6,985 nucleotides of DNA from JBEICQ01 sp040383885 (GTDB taxonomy: Bacteria > Bacteroidota > Bacteroidia > UBA4408). The stretch is taken from positions 1 to 6,985 of the forward strand of contig JBEICQ010000114.1 of assembly GCA_040383885.1 (NCBI GenBank), in the 5' to 3' direction. Shown here piece by piece: positions 1-4,603 of this stretch. Within the stretch, counting starts at the first letter, position 1. Every line of letters starts with the position of its first letter. The notes under the pieces were generated by a model, which was given only the letters and a program-made list of their open reading frames with translations, ran no database searches and was not told where the DNA came from. The position numbers were made by a program, and so were the translations under genes.

Positions 1-90
1 AAACCCCATCCAGAAAAGGTTTTACCTGTCTTTGTTGTAGATAATGGTAGTCGTTTTCAGGGGTTACTTTCCGATACAAAATGTAACTAA
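1..90 (+). CDS. C-terminal end of an unidentified reading frame, cut by the window edge
   Basis: Frame 1 is open from the first base to a TAA at 88-90, giving 29 residues with a mixed hydrophobic/charged composition (core FVVDNGSRFQG). The start lies outside the window. The stretch is too short to assign to a family, and an open frame of this length can occur by chance. The inverted repeat at 94-124 begins three bases after the stop, which mildly supports a real gene end here. I do not recognise the product. Confidence 0.3.
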   Translation, partial: KPHPEKVLPVFVVDNGSRFQGLLSDTKCN

Positions 91-93
91 TTG

Positions 94-124
94 TCGTAAA
101 CGCTTTATATATTGGTGTTTACGA
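94..124. repeat. Inverted repeat with 8-bp perfect arms
   Basis: TCGTAAAC (94-101) is the exact reverse complement of GTTTACGA (117-124). With G-U pairs counted, the RNA stem extends to about 11 pairs around an AT-rich loop of 9 bases. No T-run follows, so it is not a classical intrinsic terminator. It could be a protein-binding site or a weak 3' end hairpin for the frame ending at 90. Confidence 0.45.
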
Positions 125-135
125 AAATTCAATAC

Positions 136-167
136 TTTCAAGGTACAAATAAGGTACAATACCTTTC
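136..167 (+). promoter_or_regulatory. Promoter-like boxes overlapping a palindrome and a direct repeat
   Basis: A TTTC at 136-139 is followed after exactly 20 bases by TACCTTTC (160-167). This is one mismatch in each box from the Bacteroidota consensus TTTG-N19..21-TAnnTTTG. Within it AAGGTACAA occurs twice, at 140-148 and 151-159, 11 bp (one helical turn) apart. AAGGTA-CAA-TACCTT (151-165) is a perfect palindrome with 6-bp arms. The layout suggests a repressor-controlled promoter, but no convincing gene starts in the next 110 bases: the only ATG, at 193, opens just six codons. Confidence 0.35.
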
Positions 168-238
168 AGAAAATTCACTTTTGAGTGGATTAATGATTTT
201 ACTTTCGGGTTAGGAATCAGAAAGCAATCTGTTATGCT

Positions 239-270
239 TTTCATCCATTCATTTTTTCTAATTACATTTG
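239..270 (+). promoter_or_regulatory. Predicted promoter of the SHOCT-domain gene
   Basis: TACATTTG (263-270) matches the Bacteroidota -7 element TAnnTTTG exactly. A TTTC lies 20 bases upstream (239-242), one mismatch from the -33 TTTG. The ATG at 286 would follow a leader of only about 10 bases, usual for this phylum. The site supports 286 rather than 355 as the original gene start. Confidence 0.5.
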
Positions 271-285
271 ATTAAATAGTAAAAA

Positions 286-579
286 ATGGATTATATCATA
301 TTTCTTTATTTGGCATTATGTTTTGCTGTGGGTTCTATTGGATACTAAAGAAAAATGGGCTTTATTGGAGGTTTTTTCTGCTCATTATTGCTAACTCCTT
401 TAGCAGGTTGGATAATTACAACAATCGTTAATAATGTTGCTGTTTTACCGAAAGACAACCATAAGGAATCAAGTAATTTGAGCAAAGTAGAACAACTTGA
501 AAAACTTTTCTCCCTGTTAGAAAAAGGCTCATTAACCCAGGAGGAGTTTGAAAAAGAAAAGAAACGAATTATTGATTAA
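286..579 (+). pseudogene. Small SHOCT-domain membrane protein, interrupted by an in-frame stop
   Basis: From ATG 286 the frame reads a 20-residue hydrophobic helix (MDYIIFLYLALCFAVGSIGY), a TAA at 346-348, then continues in the same frame to TAA at 577-579. The second part has another hydrophobic segment (GFIGGFFCSLLLTPLAGWII), a polar linker and a C-terminal SHOCT domain of about 31 residues (KVEQLEKLFSLLEKG, then LTQEEFEKEKKRI). Small Bacteroidota SHOCT proteins usually have this complete order, with a GxxRKIGF-like turn joining the two hydrophobic segments; here the turn is Y-stop-RKMGF. I infer that one base change split a gene of about 97 codons. Translation could restart at ATG 355 (74 residues) and yield a protein lacking the first helix. 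The role of such proteins is poorly known, with SHOCT thought to be an oligomerisation module. A sequencing error at 346-348 is the main alternative. Confidence 0.75.
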
Positions 580-621
580 TGTTTTTCGTGCACACAGTTA
601 AATCAATGTTTTAGGTTTTGG

Positions 622-805
622 TCATTGTATTGATTCCTTCTTGTTAATGCGAAACTCTACTATCGGTATTTGCATACCTCCCCAATTGATAACAGTTCTT
701 ATTTGTTGCGGTTCTGGTGTGTAAGCAGCCTGTCTTTCTCTTCTTCATCTAAAAGGTTTTGGACATCAGTGTAGTCCAAGTCTAATCCCATAAAATTTTA
801 GGCAT
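622..805 (-). pseudogene. Remnant of unidentified gene Y, frameshifted
   Basis: Reading the minus strand from ATG 805, a short frame begins MPKILWD and hits TAG. An overlapping frame from ATG 791 encodes MGLDLDYTDVQNLLDEEE and runs to a TAA at 699. A third frame then carries a coding-like end, QQIRTVINWGGMQIPIVEF followed by RINKKESIQ, stopping at TGA 622-624. Joined, the segments would make a protein of about 60 residues with one or two frameshifts, one of them probably within the purine-rich run near 735-745. I do not recognise the family. The first codons lie inside direct repeat copy 1. The other copy has the equivalent start (MTKIRWDW) at ATG 2694, followed by unrelated sequence, so Y was either cut off there or duplicated. 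Confidence 0.4.
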
Positions 806-925
806 TTCGTTTTCAATGGCTGTTGCCCTCTCCCTGCCGGCGGTTTCAATCCGATTTTTTGAATTGGCCTGATTCTCCGGCTTCCCGGTATTGGCTAGGC
901 ATCACCATTTGGGTGGCCGGTTCGG
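784..925. repeat. Direct repeat copy 1, flanking the abiE operon
   Basis: This 142-bp segment aligns along its whole length with 2673-2815, with nine substitutions and one base missing in a T-run (six T at 855-860, seven at 2744-2750), about 93% identity. It ends eight bases from the abiEii stop codon. On the minus strand it carries the 3' part of unidentified gene X, frameshifted here so that it stops at TGA 846-848, plus the start of gene Y. Same-orientation copies on both sides of the toxin-antitoxin pair suggest the operon arrived together with a duplication of flanking DNA. Confidence 0.9.
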
Positions 926-932
926 ACTTATT

Positions 933-1724
933 TTATATCCGTTCAATCAATGTTCTTTTTACTAATTCGTAGGCTGTCTGCGGGTCGTAGGGTATATCTG
1001 GTCGCAATAAAGCAGTGGTATCGCCCAAAAATTCGATGTCCTGCATTTTAGCTTCTATATTCAAGAGGTATTCCCTCTGCGTGGGTGGCTTTTCTACCGA
1101 GAAGTTCATGTACTCCCGGTAACAATGCAGCAAAGCATCCATATCCAGGTCCGGTTTTCGGGTAAGTGCAATAAACAGATCGTACAGGTCTCTTCCCTTT
1201 TTTCGTTGATAGAGTGCCCGTAGTTTCGTGCCTAACAATTCTTCGAGGCGGTAGGTGGTCAGGTTGCAGTTTCCATCAAACCAGGAGGATTTTACTTCAA
1301 AAGGGAATGGCTGTAACCCATGTACCGTTAAGTGCTCTCTGGTGTTGGTTTCTACCTTCAAACGCAAGCGAATGGAAGGTGGAAACTCGGAATCAAAACG
1401 GTAGATCATTTGGGTGCCATCTCTTTTGGGTTTCACTGAAGAATTACCCAGAAAAGCCAGTGATGCCTGCAATCGTTGCACTGTTTCTTTGATGGGTTCA
1501 GCCCGTACTTGTACCAAACCAATATCTTCTGAGTAGCGTGGCTGAGGTTGCAGGTAGAGTTTATGCAAGGCAGTACCACCCCGAAAGGCCAGGCTGCCGG
1601 CCAACCATTTATCTGAGAAGATTTCCACCAATGCACGACAAATAACCAAGTCTTGCTCCACCTGTTCATTACTTTGCCAAGGCACCTGCTGGCTCCACTC
1701 CATGATATGTGCCTGCGGTATCAT
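933..1724 (-). CDS. abiEii: AbiEii-family nucleotidyltransferase toxin (type IV toxin-antitoxin), altered active site
   Basis: A 263-residue protein of the AbiEii/AbiGii (DUF1814) nucleotidyltransferase family, the toxin half of AbiE abortive-infection systems. Characterised relatives (AbiEii, mycobacterial MenT) are NTP-binding transferases, and MenT enzymes modify tRNA 3' ends. Family landmarks are FRGGTALHKLYL (47-58), RYSEDIGLV (63-71), LKVETN (122-127, with acidic E125) and LEELLGTKLRALYQR..GRDLYDL (160-183, with K167 and D179). The length is normal and no frameshift is seen. The oddity is the SEDIDL-type motif. D67 is kept, but the second acidic residue is Gly69 (codon GGT, 1518-1520; GAT would give Asp). 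Loss of a DxD acid would be expected to impair metal binding, so the toxin may be inactive. The start overlaps the abiEi stop as ATGA (1721-1724), indicating translational coupling. Met8 is a possible alternative start. Confidence 0.93.
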   Translation of the reverse strand: MIPQAHIMEWSQQVPWQSNEQVEQDLVICRALVEIFSDKWLAGSLAFRGGTALHKLYLQPQPRYSEDIGLVQVRAEPIKETVQRLQASLAFLGNSSVKPKRDGTQMIYRFDSEFPPSIRLRLKVETNTREHLTVHGLQPFPFEVKSSWFDGNCNLTTYRLEELLGTKLRALYQRKKGRDLYDLFIALTRKPDLDMDALLHCYREYMNFSVEKPPTQREYLLNIEAKMQDIEFLGDTTALLRPDIPYDPQTAYELVKRTLIERI

Positions 1725-2539
1725 TCGTCAATGTCAATTTCAGTATTTACAATCACCTTCCATCGGTTATCAGAGGAAAAGCCCTTAGTCTCCCTGGCTG
1801 CCTTTAGCGGGATGCGGAACAAACTCAGTTTTTCCCTCTTCATAGCTTCATAGAGCGCATCTGCTAATACCGTATTGAAGCATGCGTTTTCCAATAAATA
1901 TCCCAGTCTTTGCAATGCGGTAACATGCACATGCTGAAATAGCACGGAGGTGAAATCAGTCGGTTTGATTACTTCTGCCAACTCGCTTAATACGGAAGCT
2001 GCCCGATTAAGTCCACCCACCCGTTTTTCAAATTGAATCAAATCACAGGCAGTAAAGACTGCCTTCGAAATGTTCAGATATCCGGCTTCTGTTTTTCTTT
2101 TCTCAATCAGGGATTGCGGAATCTCCTTGATGCTGATGTAATTGATTTTAAGACCTTTTTTTTGAGTAGGGCGGAGTACAGGAAAATCAGTCATTACAAA
2201 GTACTCCTGCGGCTTCTGATGGGATGCCCCATGAAAAGCAGCGGCATTGAGCAAGGCCACATAGTATGGCCGTTGCAAGTATTTCATAAAGGCATCCAAA
2301 TACAGATGAGGAGGCAATATGCCTTTGGAAGCGTATTGGGGCGGCACAAGCAGGTAATAGCCTTTGTACAGAGAAACAATCTTCCCTTTTGCACTTAGGC
2401 GGCTGAGTGCGCGTTTAACTGCAATATCAGAGAGGCCCGGAATTTCCTGATGCAAGGCTTCTGTAGCAAAGCCATAGGCTCCCTTTGCCAGCAATTTGTC
2501 CAGCCATTGAATGATTGATATTTCGTTTTGCCCTGCCAT
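1721..2539 (-). CDS. abiEi: AbiEi-family antitoxin and transcriptional repressor
   Basis: A 272-residue protein, first gene of the two-gene abiE operon. Residues 1 to about 65 form a winged helix-turn-helix: helices around FATEALHQEIPGLSDIAVKR and ALSRLSAKGKI, then the wing VSLYKGYYLLVPPQY. The rest (PPHLYLDAFMKYLQRPYYVA onward, about 77-272) resembles the AbiEi C-terminal antitoxin domain, with the usual spacing and length. In type IV systems the antitoxin does not bind the toxin; it counters toxin activity and represses its own promoter through the N-terminal domain. I start it at ATG 2539. An in-frame TTG at 2572 would add 11 residues, but it lies inside the operator and upstream of the expected transcription start. 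No Shine-Dalgarno is visible, as is usual in Bacteroidota. Confidence 0.92.
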   Translation of the reverse strand: MAGQNEISIIQWLDKLLAKGAYGFATEALHQEIPGLSDIAVKRALSRLSAKGKIVSLYKGYYLLVPPQYASKGILPPHLYLDAFMKYLQRPYYVALLNAAAFHGASHQKPQEYFVMTDFPVLRPTQKKGLKINYISIKEIPQSLIEKRKTEAGYLNISKAVFTACDLIQFEKRVGGLNRAASVLSELAEVIKPTDFTSVLFQHVHVTALQRLGYLLENACFNTVLADALYEAMKREKLSLFRIPLKAARETKGFSSDNRWKVIVNTEIDIDE

Positions 2540-2552
2540 TAAAAGAGTGAAA

Positions 2553-2591
2553 TTTTGCGAAAGGTACCACAAATCGGTACTTTTCGCAAAA
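2553..2591. promoter_or_regulatory. abiE operator: 16-bp inverted repeat
   Basis: On the minus strand TTTTGCGAAAAGTACC (2591-2576) is followed by a 7-base spacer and GGTACCTTTCGCAAAA (2568-2553). The arms are complementary at 15 of 16 positions. The site ends 13 bases before the abiEi ATG. Paired inverted repeats in abiE promoters are the known targets of AbiEi autorepression, so this is very probably the AbiEi operator. Confidence 0.85.
2559..2590 (-). promoter_or_regulatory. Predicted abiE promoter inside the operator
   Basis: On the minus strand TTTG (2590-2587) is followed by exactly 20 bases and TACCTTTC (2566-2559), one base from the TAnnTTTG -7 box. Each box lies in one arm of the inverted repeat, so AbiEi bound there would cover both. 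Transcription would start near 2555, leaving a leader of about 15 bases before the ATG at 2539. Confidence 0.6.
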
Positions 2592-2672
2592 AATCTATTT
2601 CTCTATTCAATTGTAATGGTTTTGCTGTGAACCGTTTTGCTCAATAAATCTTTCATATTAAAATTGAAAGCC

Positions 2673-2815
2673 AATCCCAACGAATTTTAGTCATTTCGTT
2701 TTCAATGGCTGTTGCCCTCTCCCTGCTGGCGGTTTCAATCCGATTTTTTTGAATTGGCCTGATTCTCCGGCTTCCTGGTATTGGCTACGCATCACAATTT
2801 GGGTGACCGGTTCGG
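2673..2815. repeat. Direct repeat copy 2, flanking the abiE operon
   Basis: The partner of 784-925, in the same orientation, about 93% identical over 143 bp. It lies about 80 bp upstream of the abiE operator. In this copy the gene X frame is intact to its TGA (2691-2693), and gene Y starts at the overlapping ATG (2692-2694). Beyond 2815 the X-like sequence continues towards 2888 while copy 1 does not, so this side holds the longer X remnant. Confidence 0.9.
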
Positions 2816-2888
2816 TAACCCGTTTTTCAATGAGGGCATCCAGCCATTTCCCGGAAATCTGCTTCTGCCATGCGCGAAGGAAACCGCA
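2691..2888 (-). pseudogene. 3' remnant of unidentified gene X
   Basis: After a TGA at 2889-2891 the minus strand is open for 65 codons to TGA 2691-2693. The inferred residues include GKWLDALIEKRVTEPVTQIV, then MRSQYQEAGESGQFKKIGLK and PPAGRGQQPLKTK, which look like genuine protein. There is no sensible start codon at the left end. A different frame just upstream (NSFLKKKMMRFPSRMAEADF, about 2850-2910) also looks coding, which suggests a frameshift near 2850 in a once longer gene. The stop overlaps the gene Y start as ATGA, as in a translationally coupled pair. I do not recognise the family. The 3' two thirds is the sequence duplicated on the far side of abiE. Confidence 0.5.
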
Positions 2889-2974
2889 TCATCTTTTTTT
2901 TCAGGAAGGAGTTCTCTCCTTTATAACACCCCTTTTGAATAAATCGCTGCCGCTAGAACAACAGCACAGGCCCT

Positions 2975-3014
2975 CCTGTCATGCGCAGGGCATGCCTGCG
3001 GTAGTTTTGACAGG
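2975..3014. repeat. Nested inverted repeats upstream of the peroxidase gene
   Basis: An outer pair, CCTGTCA (2975-2981) and TGACAGG (3008-3014), encloses an inner hairpin, CGCAGG-GCATG-CCTGCG (2984-3000). All arms are perfect. The site lies in the 173-base stretch between the gene X remnant and the peroxidase gene, where I see no other gene. It could be a terminator-like structure, an operator or a small repeat element. Confidence 0.55.
3002..3009 (+). promoter_or_regulatory. Candidate -7 box for the peroxidase gene
   Basis: TAGTTTTG matches TAnnTTTG exactly and lies 52 bases before the ATG at 3062, but no TTTG is present 19 to 21 bases upstream. It overlaps the right arm of the nested inverted repeat. 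It is weak as a promoter on its own. Confidence 0.3.
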
Positions 3015-3061
3015 CTATCTGTATCCATCAACATTTCGGCATCATTTGTGTTAGGTTCTAA

Positions 3062-3868
3062 ATGAAAAATATGAAAACAACATTTCGCATCCTGCCTGGC
3101 CTTTTCTTTCTCTTCCTGCTTCCTCTTCACAGCCTCAAAGCCCAAACCGGTCTGCACGGATTTAAAGTGAAAAACATTGTGGGCGATTCCATCGAACTCT
3201 CCCAGTTTGCCGGTAAACGCCTGATGATTGTAAACACCGCCTCTTTCTGCGGATACACCACCCAGTTTGCCCAACTTCAGCAACTTTACCAGCAATACCA
3301 GCAATACAATTTTGAGATTCTTGGTTTTCCGTGTAACGACTTCGGCAACCAGGATCCAAACAGCGACAGTGCTATCTTTAACTTCTGCACCAATAATTAC
3401 AATGTAAGTTTTCCGATGATGTCACGCATCGAGATCGTAGCAGCAGATACTGCTCCTCTTTACCGCTGGCTTCAGCGGGCTGACCTCAACGGAGTGTCAA
3501 ACGCTCAGGTGACCTGGAACTTTAACAAATTTTTGATAGATGAGAACGGACAGTGGGTGCAGCATTTTGTCTCCAATGTGAGTCCCCTCAGTGCACAAAT
3601 AACCTCATGGATCATGCAAAATCCCTTGCTTGCTTCCCCTGCCCTCAACAAGCAGTCCCGCCTTTACTATGCCGGTGGACAAATCATTCCGGCGGATACT
3701 CCTGCGGGAACCGGTCTGGACATTTTCTCTGCTGATGGTAAACTTCAAAGCCGGAGCATTCTCCAAAACAACAATCCTGTGCAGGTAAACCTGCCTGCCG
3801 GCTTTTACATAGCCAGGCTTAGCGCCAATCATCAGTCCCAAACCATCCGATTCGTGCATCAACCCTAA
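3062..3868 (+). CDS. Secreted two-cysteine glutathione peroxidase with T9SS-like C-terminal sorting domain
   Basis: A 268-residue protein. Residues 1-27 are a signal peptide (basic start, hydrophobic core LPGLFFLFLLPLH, likely cut after LKA). Residues 30-187 are a complete glutathione peroxidase domain: peroxidatic Cys63 in NTASFCGYT, FPCNDFGNQDP with Gln97, and TWNFNKFLID with Trp152 and Asn153, the catalytic tetrad of the family. Cys109 in FNFCTNNYNVSFPMM sits where the resolving cysteine of thioredoxin-dependent plant and bacterial enzymes lies, so the reductant is probably thioredoxin-like rather than glutathione. Residues about 198-268 form a beta-rich tail (GLDIFSADGKL, VNLPAGFYIARL, TIRFVHQ) like T9SS type A sorting domains. 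This implies transport through the outer membrane, release or anchoring at the surface, and peroxide removal outside the cell. Peroxidases of this family usually end after about 160-185 residues, so the tail is an addition. Met4 is an alternative start and does not change the signal peptide. Confidence 0.94.
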   Translation: MKNMKTTFRILPGLFFLFLLPLHSLKAQTGLHGFKVKNIVGDSIELSQFAGKRLMIVNTASFCGYTTQFAQLQQLYQQYQQYNFEILGFPCNDFGNQDPNSDSAIFNFCTNNYNVSFPMMSRIEIVAADTAPLYRWLQRADLNGVSNAQVTWNFNKFLIDENGQWVQHFVSNVSPLSAQITSWIMQNPLLASPALNKQSRLYYAGGQIIPADTPAGTGLDIFSADGKLQSRSILQNNNPVQVNLPAGFYIARLSANHQSQTIRFVHQP

Positions 3869-3900
3869 AACATTTTTAAACTACCTTCGTCCTACTACCT

Positions 3901-4491
3901 ATGAGCAAGACCATTGCATTGAGCCTTCCCAAACCCAGCCCTGAGGTGCTGGTGAAAGAGGCCTTTGTCGCCGACCACAAAAGATTGTATGATTTTATCC
4001 GTCGCCGCGTACCTACCGGTACCGACGCAGAAGATATCCTGCAGGATGTGTTTACCTCCCTGTCGGAGAACATGCCCGGCATCCATCACATTCAATCAGT
4101 AAGTTCATGGCTCTTCAGGGTAGCCCGCAACCGCATCACCGATTGGTTTCGCAAAAAGAAAACACTTTCCCTCGAAGACCTCTATACTTACGAAACCGAT
4201 GACGATGGAGAAACCCGTCAGGTAGATCACCTGCTCTTGTCTCCATCAGGTCATACCCTCGATCATCTGCAACGCAAAACACTCTACAAAGCCATTATGC
4301 AGGCCCTCGACAAGCTTCCGGAAGCGCAACGCAGCGTGTTCATTGCCCAGGAACTGGAAGGCAAGAGCTTCAAAGAAATTGCAGACGAAACCGGAGAAAA
4401 AATTCCCACACTCATCTCCCGCAAACGCTACGCGGTTGTAGCCATGCGCAAAGAGCTGCAGCCCCTGTACAACGAATTGTACGCCGGCTGA
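3901..4491 (+). CDS. ECF-type RNA polymerase sigma factor
   Basis: A 196-residue sigma-70 family protein with only regions 2 and 4. Region 2 covers about 22-90, with the core-binding DAEDILQDVF (42-51) and the -10 recognition helix SWLFRVARNRITDWFRKKK (69-87). Region 4 covers about 135-187, with LDKLPEAQRSVFIAQELEGK and the helix-turn-helix FKEIADETGEKIPTLISRKR. The acidic linker (YETDDDGETRQVD) is normal for the class. No anti-sigma factor gene is adjacent in this window, so its signal cannot be inferred. It lies 32 bases after the peroxidase. A near-match to the -7 box, TACCTTCG (3882-3889), suggests its own promoter with a leader of under 10 bases, although a matching -33 box is not evident. 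Read-through from the peroxidase gene is also possible. Target genes are unknown. Confidence 0.92.
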   Translation: MSKTIALSLPKPSPEVLVKEAFVADHKRLYDFIRRRVPTGTDAEDILQDVFTSLSENMPGIHHIQSVSSWLFRVARNRITDWFRKKKTLSLEDLYTYETDDDGETRQVDHLLLSPSGHTLDHLQRKTLYKAIMQALDKLPEAQRSVFIAQELEGKSFKEIADETGEKIPTLISRKRYAVVAMRKELQPLYNELYAG

Positions 4492-4603
4492 TTTCGCACA
4501 ACGCCATCCACTCCATTTATTTTTTATTGTCATTTTTACCCCGGTGTTTTTCTTTTGCTAAAGGCAAAGTTTGTTACTTTACCCCACTCAAATCCATGCA
4601 GGC

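Noticed and set aside
784..925. Repeats as integron attC sites or insertion-sequence ends
   Set aside because: I found no paired attC core sites or overall fold-back symmetry, and no terminal inverted repeats or transposase. The repeats carry coding-like sequence instead.
2033..2398. 121-codon plus-strand open frame
   Set aside because: It is antisense to abiEi, with no family-like motifs. It is a shadow of a well-supported gene.
2540..2572. TTG start of abiEi adding 11 residues (first codon at 2572)
   Set aside because: It lies inside the inverted repeat and upstream of the predicted transcription start. ATG 2539 gives a normal winged-helix N-terminus.
2619..2641. Direct repeat GTTTTGCT (2619-2626 and 2634-2641) upstream of the abiE operator
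   Set aside because: It is an 8-bp repeat in AT-rich DNA and too short to claim function. The 7-bp inverted pair TTCAATT/AATTGAA around it is equally weak.
2749..3054. 101-codon plus-strand open frame across repeat copy 2 and the peroxidase upstream region
   Set aside because: The composition is not protein-like, it crosses the repeat edge and nested hairpins, and the opposite strand carries the better coding signal of gene X.
4571..4603. TTG start of kbl adding 11 residues
   Set aside because: The extra residues do not match Kbl. ATG 4604 aligns with the known N-terminus and gives the usual length of just under 400 residues.
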